Shown here: positions 44,401 through 52,235 of the stretch, in pieces
Layout: the number at the start of each line of letters is the position of its first letter
Position numbering within the stretch: position 1 is the first letter of the stretch
NCBI GenBank assembly: GCA_024233215.1
Contig: JACKPW010000020.1
Location: 59,551-123,550, forward strand
Direction: 5' to 3'
DNA from: Verrucomicrobiales bacterium
GTDB taxonomy: Bacteria > Verrucomicrobiota > Verrucomicrobiia > Limisphaerales > J093
DNA length: 64,000 bases
Notes under the pieces: generated by a model
The model's database searches: none
Seen by the model: only the letters and a program-made list of their open reading frames with translations
Told to the model about the DNA's origin: nothing
Translations under genes and position numbers: made by a program

Positions 44401-47101
44401 CCGCGGGGGAACCATAGAAACGGGTGTCGAGGGCCAGTTGCCAGGACGGGTTCTGAGGATCGGCCAGATCGAACACCTCAATCTCGCCGCAGGGATTCGC
44501 CACCACGATCTCGAGGTCCCGGTCGGTATCGAAGTTCCCGACCGCCGGAAACTGCCGGGTCACATCCACGTCCTGCACGCAATGGTTGATCTTCCAGTCC
44601 GCGAGGCGGCGGCCGGTGTGATCGAACACGGCAAGCTGCCGCTGGAACCCCCCACCCGCTTTGGGCAGTTGGGCGTAGCAGATCACCTCCATGAACCCGT
44701 CCCGGTCCAGATCCGCCAGAACCTTGCCGGACCGGCGCGCTCCCAATTGGACCGGCCACCCGCCGCCAAGCGCGGAGCCGTCGAACCGGAAAGCATGGAC
44801 CCGGCCTTCCTCGCCCGTCTCGGCAAACAGTTCCAGCCGGCCATCGCCATCGACGTCGCCGATGGCGGGGATGTCCGAGTAGGGTTCCCCGCTCCCCAGT
44901 TCCGCCGTCCAGCGCGTCGAACCGTCGAGGTCGAAGACCCGCAACTCCGCGGGTGCGCCTGTGACCCCGCCCGGGTGCACGCGGATGATCTCCTGACGGC
45001 CGTCGGCATCCAGGTCGGCAACATGGACATCCCGCCAGTCGTTTGTGGGGTAGAAATCCTCGCTGGGGAGGTATTGAGGCCAGCCGGGACGCAGTCGACC
45101 ATCCAGGTAAACCAGCCCGGTCACCCATTCGCCGACGACCTCCTCCAACTCGTTTCGCGCCACCAATCGGAGGCTCTGGAAGCTGTCCGCGGGAAGGTCA
45201 CGCGTGTCCCACCAACCGAGGGTTCCCGAACTGACCGGGTGGGTGCCTCCCTCGCTTGTCTCGATGCCGTCGACGGACCAGGCGGTGGGATGCCATCCGG
45301 GGCCGTGTTCGAGGGTGTAGGTGCGTCCCTGGCCGAAGACCGTCCCAGTGATCTCGAACCGGCGCCCCGCCGGGACGATGTCATTGTGCGCCGGCGACTC
45401 GATGAAGACGTTGCGTACGATCACCCGGCCCCGGTCCACCGCCGTCTGCCCCTTTGAATCCATCACCTGCAACCGGATGGCATGCACCCCCTCGTGGAGA
45501 ACCGAGGTGTCGAAACCGCTCACCAGCGGTCCTTCCGCAACCGGGCTGTCCCCCGTATGGAACGTCACCCAGGTGTCCGGGAAGTCACCCACCCCATAGT
45601 CGAGTCGGTAGCCCACAAAGTCCTCGCCCGCGGCGGTGCCCTCGAGGGTCGCCAGTCCCGAGAGCGTCTCCGGTAGCCGCAACCGTGCCGTGGGCAGGGG
45701 TTGCGTGACCTGCACCGCCTTGAGGGCGTTCAGCCTTCCGGTGCCGAGGGGATGATCCGGACGGATCTCGTCGACGGCATTCCGCAGGATGTCAACGACC
45801 TGCGGGATGGTGAACTCGGGATGCTGCGAGAGGATGAGCGAGGCCACCCCGGTAACGTGCGGCGCCGCCATCGAAGTGCCACTGAGCAGTTCGTACCGTG
45901 CGTTCGGCATGGTGGAGAGCACCAGTTCGCCGGGGGCAGCCAGGTCGACTTGGGGACCAAAATTGGAGAATGGCGCCCGCTGGTCGCGGCTGTTGGTGGC
46001 AGCCACGGACACCACTTCCTCCATCGCGGACGGGTAGTAGGGGTCATCGGTTCGCCCGTTGCCGGCGGCGGAGACCACCAGGACACCGGCGTCGGTGGCT
46101 GCTCGAATGGCTTCCTGCAGGGCGAGACTCGGTTCCGGCGACCCCCAACTCGCGTTGATCAAGGCGGCTCCGTTGGCCACGGCGTAATCGATGGCGGTGA
46201 CCACCTCCGAGACCGCCGCCTCCCCGTTCTCGTCAAACGCCTTCACGGCCATGAGCGTCGCCTCCCAGCAGACTCCCGCGACCCCTTTGCCGTTGTCGGT
46301 TACCGCCCCGATGATCCCCGCCACATGGGTGCCGTGCCCCTGATCATCCATGGGGTCGCCATCGCCACTCACGAAGTCGTAGCCATGCACGTCGTCGATG
46401 TAGCCGTTGGCATCGTCGTCCTGACCGTTGCCGGCGATTTCACCGTCGTTGACCCAGACGTTTGCCTCCAGGTCGGGATGAAAATAGTCGATCCCACTGT
46501 CGATGACGGCCACCCGGACGGAGCGGTTGCCCGTGCCGTGGGCCCAAGCTGCCGGGGCGCTGATGTCCGCGCCGGGGCTGCCTTCGTATTGCCCGTCGTT
46601 TTCCAGGGCCCACTGCCGGGGGAATTCAAAGTCTGTCGGCTGAATGCCGGGGGGGATTTCCGCCAGGCGCAGGATGAAGTTGGGTTCAGCGAAGGCCACA
46701 CCGGGCTGAAGCCGGAGGCGCGCCAGCGCGTCGGAGACGTCCACGTCCCTGTCCAATTGCAGCCGGACCAGGGAACCGGGGGCGGATGCGGTTGGCGCGC
46801 TCATCGCCGTGGGCTTTCGGACTTCCTGGAGGGGGACCATTCTTCCCCGGATTCCCGCCCGGGTGATTACCCGGGTGCGGTCCGCCATCGACCCCGTGTT
46901 CCGGAAGCGAACGAGCAGTTCCCCGGATCGCCACCGGGGTTCCTGCGGTGCCTCGGCGGCGGCAAGGACGGCGTCGGGGGAAGTCTGAGGCGCTTGGGGG
47001 CTGTCGGAGGCCACCGGTCGGACGGCAACCGTAACGAGGGCAATGATCCCGAGGAGGGTCTGCCATGGCGCGTGTCTGTGGTCGTTGGCGATAAGGTACA
47101 T
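41495..47101 (-). CDS. Giant secreted subtilisin-like protease with FG-GAP and cadherin-like repeats
   Basis: With the start at 47101 the product has 1868 residues. A signal peptide (TLLGIIALVTVAVRPVAS) precedes a propeptide and an S8 domain with triad D201 (VAVIDSGID), H256 (GHGTHVAG) and S410 (GTSMAAPHV) plus oxyanion N348. About residues 640-1130 hold at least eight FG-GAP/VCBS calcium repeats of the type DxDGDGRxE, predicting a beta-propeller. About 1250-1790 hold six tandem cadherin-like (Big_9/VCBS) repeats, each with a YTPxPDYxGxDxFxYxxxDG core. The last 75 residues form the W...FYRV C-terminal module. An in-frame TTG at 47329 would extend it without a signal peptide and is rejected. 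Confidence 0.9.
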   Translation of the reverse strand: MYLIANDHRHAPWQTLLGIIALVTVAVRPVASDSPQAPQTSPDAVLAAAEAPQEPRWRSGELLVRFRNTGSMADRTRVITRAGIRGRMVPLQEVRKPTAMSAPTASAPGSLVRLQLDRDVDVSDALARLRLQPGVAFAEPNFILRLAEIPPGIQPTDFEFPRQWALENDGQYEGSPGADISAPAAWAHGTGNRSVRVAVIDSGIDYFHPDLEANVWVNDGEIAGNGQDDDANGYIDDVHGYDFVSGDGDPMDDQGHGTHVAGIIGAVTDNGKGVAGVCWEATLMAVKAFDENGEAAVSEVVTAIDYAVANGAALINASWGSPEPSLALQEAIRAATDAGVLVVSAAGNGRTDDPYYPSAMEEVVSVAATNSRDQRAPFSNFGPQVDLAAPGELVLSTMPNARYELLSGTSMAAPHVTGVASLILSQHPEFTIPQVVDILRNAVDEIRPDHPLGTGRLNALKAVQVTQPLPTARLRLPETLSGLATLEGTAAGEDFVGYRLDYGVGDFPDTWVTFHTGDSPVAEGPLVSGFDTSVLHEGVHAIRLQVMDSKGQTAVDRGRVIVRNVFIESPAHNDIVPAGRRFEITGTVFGQGRTYTLEHGPGWHPTAWSVDGIETSEGGTHPVSSGTLGWWDTRDLPADSFQSLRLVARNELEEVVGEWVTGLVYLDGRLRPGWPQYLPSEDFYPTNDWRDVHVADLDADGRQEIIRVHPGGVTGAPAELRVFDLDGSTRWTAELGSGEPYSDIPAIGDVDGDGRLELFAETGEEGRVHAFRFDGSALGGGWPVQLGARRSGKVLADLDRDGFMEVICYAQLPKAGGGFQRQLAVFDHTGRRLADWKINHCVQDVDVTRQFPAVGNFDTDRDLEIVVANPCGEIEVFDLADPQNPSWQLALDTRFYGSPAVGDVDGDGRDEIVIAGYDRNAGTKNGFNGGVFLFDGQGGLRPGWPVLIDEAFVATPALADFDHDGTLEIVIPSWQSRNLHVLWHDGFDLPGWPIRIGGYFQPRSQPLIADIDGDGMQDIIMTLNGQTLQHSYSGITAAVGGIHAWSFGGTPIDLQPLPQIQGLPLEQTGGFSRSKAAPPTLTDLDGNGLLDLVASSIDDRAYSPVEASSTSKHRYSLYAWELPVPVAQSNLVWAAFQRGPAHTGYLEPPGRTNHPPAILALPGQKIPPGAGFFPLPLAQYVSDPDHALGQLQFEITGTLELHADIQADLTLVVTPPSTDWEGSEVLTLTVTDPEGASASQQFSFSAVAGYQPPIARPDAIELIEDTPADFDVRVNDTQPAGLPLQVTGTGRPLHGKLQVLPDGTQRYTPQPDYFGEDGFVYTVRDGEDGIAIGEVRITVLPVPDPPRLTDDHLITAEDVAAEIRLLANDFDPDGGSLAITRIGTAVHGQVTPLEGDLVRYTPEPDWYGNDAFLYRATDGSDGEVEARVEVIVKPVNDAPIANDQGYTLNRNSERDVFYQASDPDGDELTFTVVDQPEHAELWTYPKLATYYPHAGFVGTDRFTYRASDGRSESRLATVSFTVLDANNPPKTRELFITNKVNRPVTITLSATDADEDPLTFEIVQPPAHGSLESTGPVQIYTPAPDYLGPDEFWFQVSDGRDATPATRVAITVTDRNTAPVAAEADLTVRFNTPTDLPLPVIDPESDPLTVRIVTPPQHGDLAGTGATLRYTPDPDYAGPDRFTFVASDGEFDSGEGTVNLQVLPANNRPVAEDQTLSLPGDMPSPVPLKVSDPDGDELRLAILKGPQRGLLSGLGTNYIYRPRPGVYGPDTFTYKAWDGFTYSIVATVRLNVEKPPDPTPVIEAIKLGASGNVRLSLRVMPGQTHELQASEDLSEWHTVSTFVPGTTSETVEDPNPPDPQRFYRVIRY

Positions 47102-47395
47102 CTGTCTTTGCCAGCCGGCCGGCCGTTGAACGAGAGCATACACGCAGCGCCGCGACTGGCGAGTGAAGGAAACCGGGGGATTGCGCTTTCGGCGCATCCG
47201 GTGTTGCCGGAGGCCGGAAATTCCGGGCCGAAAAGAATGGTGGCGGACCGGACAACCAACAAACCGGCCCGCCACACGCTGACCCCAACCACTGCAACCA
47301 ACCAAACTCCCTCTGACCCGGCGGGCCAACCAACTCGTCCGCCGCGTCTTCGAGGGAAGACCATGAAGATCAACCAGTCAAAGCACCTCGAAAAT

Positions 47396-47412
47396 AAGCA
47401 GAGTTCGTGCCA
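47396..47412 (-). promoter_or_regulatory. Sigma-54-type (-24/-12) promoter upstream of the subtilase gene
   Basis: Read on the minus strand the site is TGGCACG-AACTC-TGCTT, with GG and GC separated by exactly ten bases and the TGGCACG half matching the sigma-54 consensus fully. Transcription would start near 47385 toward the subtilase. No enhancer-binding regulator is encoded in the window. Confidence 0.5.
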
Positions 47413-47601
47413 AGCTTTGTGGCAATTTGGCGCCACCGCCCGAAAAAGCGCCGGCGACCGGTGGACCCTGCCTCACGCAGCCGGCTTCCCACGCCTGGGC
47501 TGGCAAAGGCGGTTCTGTGTCTCTCCCGCCAAGGGGCGAAACGGGCGACCGGGCGACAAGTGCCAACCGGCTTGCCTGTACCTTGCCTCCCCCTCAAAGC
47601 C

Positions 47602-47627
47602 GAACCCGCCGGGGTTCCGGCGGGTTC
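47602..47627 (-). terminator. Hairpin after the PFP-like gene
   Basis: GAACCCGCCGG (47602-47612) and CCGGCGGGTTC (47617-47627) form a perfect 11-bp stem with a four-base loop, 40 bases past the stop of the PFP-like gene on the minus strand. The following T-tract is only three bases long, so termination efficiency is uncertain. Confidence 0.65.
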
Positions 47628-47667
47628 AGGGGGGCTGGGCGGCGTCGACCGCCTTGCAAGGCTGAGG

Positions 47668-48948
47668 TCAGAGGGTGGCTGGTGCCTCGTCGACCGGCGG
47701 TTCTTCGACCTCCGGTTCCCCTCCGGCCTCCAGTTCGACCGCGACCTTTGCCAGGCGCGCGTAGACCGGGAGGCCGCTTTCCATCGGAATCCCGGGTTCG
47801 CCCTGCACGAGCGGTCGGAGGTAGTGAAGGAACGCCTCGTTGGGCAGGAGTTTTGCGGGGTCAAGCCACTCTGCCGGAATCGGGTTGCCGCCCCCGATCA
47901 CGTCCGAGAACTGGGTCAACCCGATCGTGCAGCGATACGGGTCCGTGCTTTGGCGCACGAGCTTCACCATGAATGCGCTCTGGCCGTTGATGGCGGAGAG
48001 CACGGCGTTTCGACCACAGTCGTAGGCCTCGTCAAGGTCGGTCTGACTCGCCAGTCGCCCGCTGCAGTAGGGTGTGCGACCAACCCGGTGTACGGTGGCG
48101 GAGAAGCCAATGGACTCCCCGATCAAGGCACCCAGACGGTCTCCCACGGACCCCGCCCCGGCGGCGGCCAGCGGGGCTCCGGCGCTGTTGACTGCCCCTT
48201 CGGACACGACAATGCAGCAGGTGCCGACGCGCTCGACGGTCTCCTGAATCCGGGTCATCAACTGGGCCTCATCCACCGGCATCTCAGGAATGAGCACCAA
48301 GTGGGGAGGAGCGTCAGGCGCCTGGCGGCCCACCAGGGATCCGGCGGCCAGCCATCCGGTGGTGGTTCCCGGCACCTCCACAATGGTGCAGGCCTCCTCG
48401 CCGCCCGCCAGGGTGTCCAGGTGGGCCTCCAGCACCGTCGAGGCCAGAGCCTTGACCGCCGAGCCGTAGCCGGGGCTGTGGTCGGTCCCCGGAATCTCGT
48501 TCGTGGCGGATTTCGGAATGCCGATCACCCGCAATTCGTAGCCGCGGGTACGGGCCTCCGTGTGGATGCGGTTCGCCAGATCCTGGGTGTGGACCCCACC
48601 GATGGGGAAAAGATAGCGCACGTTGTTCTGCTCGAGCACCTCGAACAGCGCGGCGGTTTGAGCGGCGGCGAGTTCAGGATTCGCCTGGAAATCGAGGGTC
48701 AGCGTGCCCGCCCCCAGGGCGGCCCCCGGCGTATGACACAGATCCTTGATGGTCTGCTGCTTTTCCTCCTGAAGATCGATCAGCCGTCCTTCCAGAATCC
48801 CAGCGAAGCCGTTCACGGCCCCGTAGATTTCCTCGATGGACTCGGGATGTCTCCCGGCCTGAAGGACCGCTCCCGCCAGACTCGCGTTGGCCGCACACGT
48901 GCCACCGCCGGTCTGGACCACCAGCATGTTCCCGACTAATACAGACAT
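47668..48948 (-). CDS. PFP-type 6-phosphofructokinase homologue with replaced active-site motifs
   Basis: A 426-residue homologue of pyrophosphate-dependent phosphofructokinase, aligning along its length: NMLVVQTGGGTCAANASLAG, IYGAVNGFAGIL, YLFPIGG, ELRVIGIPK, PGTDHSPGYGSAVKAL and GWLAAGSLVGR. The motifs that carry catalysis are changed. GGNDS is GGVHT (117-121), the PKTIDND loop with the catalytic aspartate is PKSATNE (145-151), and the MGR motif before GWL is PGT (193-195). The fold is therefore kept without the known phosphate-transfer residues. It may be a regulatory pseudoenzyme or have another reaction. It is divergent from the iscU unit. Confidence 0.82.
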   Translation of the reverse strand: MSVLVGNMLVVQTGGGTCAANASLAGAVLQAGRHPESIEEIYGAVNGFAGILEGRLIDLQEEKQQTIKDLCHTPGAALGAGTLTLDFQANPELAAAQTAALFEVLEQNNVRYLFPIGGVHTQDLANRIHTEARTRGYELRVIGIPKSATNEIPGTDHSPGYGSAVKALASTVLEAHLDTLAGGEEACTIVEVPGTTTGWLAAGSLVGRQAPDAPPHLVLIPEMPVDEAQLMTRIQETVERVGTCCIVVSEGAVNSAGAPLAAAGAGSVGDRLGALIGESIGFSATVHRVGRTPYCSGRLASQTDLDEAYDCGRNAVLSAINGQSAFMVKLVRQSTDPYRCTIGLTQFSDVIGGGNPIPAEWLDPAKLLPNEAFLHYLRPLVQGEPGIPMESGLPVYARLAKVAVELEAGGEPEVEEPPVDEAPATL

Positions 48949-49296
48949 GTTCTTGTTTCGCTTCCTCGACGGCGTCCCGGTCTAGCCCGGAAATCAGCCA
49001 CCGTCCGACACCGCTCGCGAACCATGCCAACCGCCGCCTCGGACTGTCAAAGCCAATCCCGGGTTTTTCGGGGGCGGGGGAGATCCGGTGGAAAAGCGGC
49101 CGCCCTGGAAGGCCCCCGCCGCGGCCGTCGCAACCGGCTTCGAACGGCGTGGCCGGCCCCGTTTCCAGGCCGACCTTGCCCCCACCGGTTGCCTGCCGCG
49201 GGAAACCGGTTGACGCAGGTGCCCCGACGACTACCCTTCGAGGCGGACTGGAGACGTCTCGCCCGGGTAGTGGGCGATGAGGATGGTCATGATGTC
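48949..49296. other. Divergent intergenic region, PFP-like gene to iscU
   Basis: These 348 bases are GC-rich and should hold the two divergent promoters. I find no supported small gene, repeat or RNA structure in them. Confidence 0.4.
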
Positions 49297-49758
49297 ATGA
49301 GTGACAACTACGCTTTGTACAACGAGACGGTGATGGATCACTTCCTGAACCCGCGCAACCTGGGCGATCTGGACGGGGCGGATGGGGTTGGCGAAGTGGG
49401 GGCGGCAGCCTGCGGTGACATCATGAAGATCAGCCTGAAGGTCAAGGACGGGAAGATCGAGGACGCCCGGTTCAAGACGTTCGGATGCGGCTCGGCAATC
49501 GCCAGTTCCAGCATGGCCACCGAGTTGATCAAGGGGCGTTCGATTGAGGAGGCGATGAACCTGTCGAACGACGACGTGGTCAACGCCCTCGGCGGTCTGC
49601 CTCCCGTGAAGATCCACTGTTCGGTGCTGGCGGAGGAGGCCATCAAGGCTGCGTTGGAGGACTATCTCAAGCGTCATCCGGAACTCGCCGGGCCGGCGAA
49701 GACGGGGGACCAGGGGCAGGGGACCCCGGCGGTTGGCGGGGAACCGGCCGCGTCCTGA
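49297..49758 (+). CDS. iscU: Iron-sulfur cluster scaffold protein IscU/NifU N-terminal domain
   Basis: A 153-residue scaffold on which Fe-S clusters are assembled before transfer to target proteins. The three ligand cysteines are in place: AAACGDIMKISLKV (with the conserved aspartate two residues later), TFGCGSAIASSSMA and IHCSVLAEEAIKAAL. The LPPVK sequence recognised by HscA in proteobacteria is present (GGLPPVKIHC). A C-terminal tail of about 25 residues is unusual. ATG at 49297 gives the standard MSDNYALYNETVMDHFLNPR start. The NifS homologue starts 6 bases after its stop, so they are one operon. Confidence 0.94.
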   Translation: MSDNYALYNETVMDHFLNPRNLGDLDGADGVGEVGAAACGDIMKISLKVKDGKIEDARFKTFGCGSAIASSSMATELIKGRSIEEAMNLSNDDVVNALGGLPPVKIHCSVLAEEAIKAALEDYLKRHPELAGPAKTGDQGQGTPAVGGEPAAS

Positions 49759-49764
49759 TCGCCG

Positions 49765-51030
49765 ATGCGCCAGGTCTATTTTGATCATCTCGCCGCCACC
49801 CCGCTGCTTCCCGAGGCGCTGGAGGCGATGTTGCCGTTCTTCCACGAGTTCTTCGGCAACCCCTCCTCGCTGCATCGGCACGGGTTGCGGGTGCGGGACG
49901 CGTTGAGCAGCGCGCGGGTGCAGGTGGCCGGCCTGATCAACGCCGCCTCGCCCGAGGAGATCTTCTTCACCTCCGGGGGCACCGAGGCGGCAAACCTCGC
50001 CATCAAGGGGGTCGCCTATGCCAATCAACGTCGCGGCACGCACCTGGTGGTCAGCGCCGTCGAGCATCCGTCGGTCCTGCAGTCAGTCGAGTTCCTTGAG
50101 AAACAGGGCTTCACCTGCACGCGGGTCGCGGTGGATTCCCTGGGGCGGGTCGACCCCGCGGCGGTGGAATCCGCGGTGACGGACCAGACCGTCCTCATCG
50201 GCCTGCACCTGGCAAATCATGATGTCGGCACCATCCAACCGGTCGCGGAGGTCGGCAGGATCGCGGCGGAAAAGGGGATCGCGTATTTCGTCGACGCCAG
50301 TACCAGCGGCGGGTGGTTGCCCATCGATGTCCAGGCGATCGGCGCCAACCTGCTGAGCCTGGCGCCGCATCGCTTCTACGGGCCCAAGGGTGTGGGGGTG
50401 CTCTATCGCAACCGGCGGGCCCGCCTGGTCAGCATTCAACATGGCGGCGTGCAGGAGGGCGGGCGTCGGGCGGGGACCGAGAACGTGCCCGCCATCGTCG
50501 GCGCCGGAGTGGCCGCCGGGATCGCCGCGCGCGAGCTTGCGACCCGTCGGGCGCATACCGGCCGGTTGCAGCAGCGGCTTTGGGAGGGACTGCGGGCGAG
50601 CGTGCCGTACATCCGCCTGAGCGGACCCGAGCCGGGGCCCGGCCGCATTCCCACGAATCTGAACCTGAGCACCGAGTTCATCGAGGGCGAGGGCCAGTTG
50701 CTGCTTTGTGACCTGAACGGCATCGCGGTTGCCAGTGGCTCGAGCTGCGTGAGCAAATCCCTCAAGATCTCGCACGTCCTCGGGGCCATCGGCCTGGATC
50801 ACGCGCTTGCCCAGGGCAACCTCATCCTGTCGCTCGGCAAGGACAACACCGACGAGGATGTCGATTACTTCATCGAGGTGTTTGCCGGGAAGGTGGTAAA
50901 GAAACTGCGGAGCATGTCGCCCATGTGGGACGAGTTCGAACGGGGGCTGATTGACTCGGTCATCGCCCCGCGCGGCCAGGGCCGGACCTTTGGTGAACGC
51001 GCCTCGAGTCTGTCCGGAAAGAAGGCCTGA
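49765..51030 (+). CDS. NifS/IscS cysteine desulfurase homologue lacking the PLP lysine
   Basis: A 421-residue class V aminotransferase-fold protein that aligns with NifS/IscS throughout: FFGNPSSLHRHG, TSGGTEAANLAIKG, EHPSVL (H101), VDASTSGGWLPIDVQ (D177), GGGQE-like GGVQEGGRRAGTEN and the nucleophile cysteine C328 in ASGSSCVSKSLK. The Schiff-base lysine of the SxHK(F/L)YGPKG motif is arginine (APHRFYGPKG, R203). The PLP-stacking glutamine after DA is threonine (T180). It sits between iscU and mrp, so a role in Fe-S metabolism is expected, but normal desulfurase chemistry would need the missing lysine. Start ATG at 49765. Confidence 0.87.
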   Translation: MRQVYFDHLAATPLLPEALEAMLPFFHEFFGNPSSLHRHGLRVRDALSSARVQVAGLINAASPEEIFFTSGGTEAANLAIKGVAYANQRRGTHLVVSAVEHPSVLQSVEFLEKQGFTCTRVAVDSLGRVDPAAVESAVTDQTVLIGLHLANHDVGTIQPVAEVGRIAAEKGIAYFVDASTSGGWLPIDVQAIGANLLSLAPHRFYGPKGVGVLYRNRRARLVSIQHGGVQEGGRRAGTENVPAIVGAGVAAGIAARELATRRAHTGRLQQRLWEGLRASVPYIRLSGPEPGPGRIPTNLNLSTEFIEGEGQLLLCDLNGIAVASGSSCVSKSLKISHVLGAIGLDHALAQGNLILSLGKDNTDEDVDYFIEVFAGKVVKKLRSMSPMWDEFERGLIDSVIAPRGQGRTFGERASSLSGKKA

Positions 51031-51068
51031 CCCCGCCTCGCCGCCATTGCCCGGCACCGTTTTTGAAA

Positions 51069-52115
51069 ATGCCAGACCAAGACGAAATCCTCAACGCGCT
51101 GAAGTCCGTGAAGTACCCGGGCTTCTCGCGTGACATCGTGTCCTTCGGCCTCATCAAGGAGGTTCAGGCGAACGCGGGCGCGGTCAGCGTGCAGCTGCAA
51201 TTGACGTCCCCCAGCAAGGAGGCGGCCGAACAAATCAAGGCGGACTGCGAGCAGGTGCTGCGTGGGTTGTCCGGGGTGCAGCAGGTGCACGTTGATGTGC
51301 GTCAACCCGCCGGTCAGCCCGGTGCCCCGGGGACGGGCGGACCCGATCCCTGGGCCGGACAAAACCGCGTTCCGGGGGTGAAGAAGATCGTCGCCGTGGC
51401 GAGCGGCAAGGGCGGCGTGGGCAAGTCGACCGTCTCGGTCAACCTCGCCTGTGCCCTCAAGCGGCTCGGTCAGGAGGTGGGGTTGCTGGACCTCGACATC
51501 TATGGGCCGAGCATCCCCCTCATGATGGGACTCAAGCAGCGGCCCGAAGTGAGTGGCCGCGAGAAGCTCGTCCCGCCGGTGAACCATGGCGTGCGGCTCA
51601 TGAGCATCGGCTTCCTGCTGGACGACGATCAACCCGTGATCTGGCGCGGTCCCATGATCACCAAAACCATCCAGCAATTCCTCTTTTCGGTGGAATGGGA
51701 GGGGCTGGACTACCTGCTGATCGACCTCCCGCCCGGCACGGGGGATGCGCAGCTTTCCCTGTGCCAGACCGTGCCTCTGGACGGCGGCGTGGTGGTGACG
51801 ACCCCCCAGGAAGCCTCCCTCGGGATCGTCCGGAAAGGCATTGCCATGTTCCAGCGGGTGAATGTGCCGGTGCTCGGAATCGTGGAAAACATGAGCTATT
51901 TCGTCACGCCCACCGGGGATCGCGTCGAGATCTTCGGGCACGGCGGCGGACGGGCGGAGGCGGCCCGCCAGGGGGTTCCCTTGTTGGGGGAGGTTCCGCT
52001 CTTTACGGAGATTCGTGAAGGGGGCGACCAGGGTCTGCCCGTCGTGATGGGGGCTCCCGACAGCGCGCCCGCCCGGGCCTTCCTGACGGTGGGGGAACAG
52101 TTGCTGCGGTTGTAG
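51069..52115 (+). CDS. Mrp/ApbC family Fe-S carrier ATPase lacking the CxxC motif
   Basis: A 348-residue P-loop ATPase of the Mrp/Nbp35 group. An N-terminal MIP18/DUF59 domain (about residues 5-78) precedes a linker and the deviant Walker A (ASGKGGVGKST), then LLDLDIYGPSIPLMMG, RGPMITKTIQQFL, LIDLPPGTGDAQLSL and TTPQEASLGIVRKG. The site that in Salmonella ApbC is CPxC reads TPTG here (after NMSYFV), followed by the usual EIFGHGGG. Some Mrp proteins lack these cysteines, and how they handle clusters is unclear. It follows the NifS homologue and completes an Fe-S operon. ATG at 51069 is chosen over a TTG at 51063. Confidence 0.9.
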   Translation: MPDQDEILNALKSVKYPGFSRDIVSFGLIKEVQANAGAVSVQLQLTSPSKEAAEQIKADCEQVLRGLSGVQQVHVDVRQPAGQPGAPGTGGPDPWAGQNRVPGVKKIVAVASGKGGVGKSTVSVNLACALKRLGQEVGLLDLDIYGPSIPLMMGLKQRPEVSGREKLVPPVNHGVRLMSIGFLLDDDQPVIWRGPMITKTIQQFLFSVEWEGLDYLLIDLPPGTGDAQLSLCQTVPLDGGVVVTTPQEASLGIVRKGIAMFQRVNVPVLGIVENMSYFVTPTGDRVEIFGHGGGRAEAARQGVPLLGEVPLFTEIREGGDQGLPVVMGAPDSAPARAFLTVGEQLLRL

Positions 52116-52235
52116 GCCCTTTGCTCCCCACCCAAGATGGGGCCGGCCCCGGAGGTTTCTCCCCCCGGATTGGGCCGAACGTGTGACGAAGGGCGGGTGT
52201 GAGCCATCGGTTTCGGGGAAGTTCGGAATTGAGCA

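Larger units (their letters stand above)
47102..47667. other. Upstream region of the subtilase gene; GC-rich structured sequence
   Basis: No gene is supported. The region holds the sigma-54-like site (47396-47412), the hairpin at 47602-47627 and, between about 47420 and 47570, a GC-rich stretch with several potential helices. I compared it mentally with cobalamin, cyclic di-GMP, TPP and SAM riboswitch cores and found no match. If the sigma-54 site is used, the subtilase mRNA has a leader of about 280 bases. Confidence 0.4.

Noticed and set aside
47420..47600. Possible riboswitch or structured RNA before the subtilase gene
   Set aside because: No match to the conserved cores of cobalamin, cyclic di-GMP, TPP, SAM or glycine riboswitches that I could check by eye; only general GC-rich pairing is seen.
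43640..47665. Two long plus-strand frames opposite the subtilase gene
   Set aside because: They are complements of the repeat-rich subtilase; the valine/glycine/arginine-rich translations have no homology signals.
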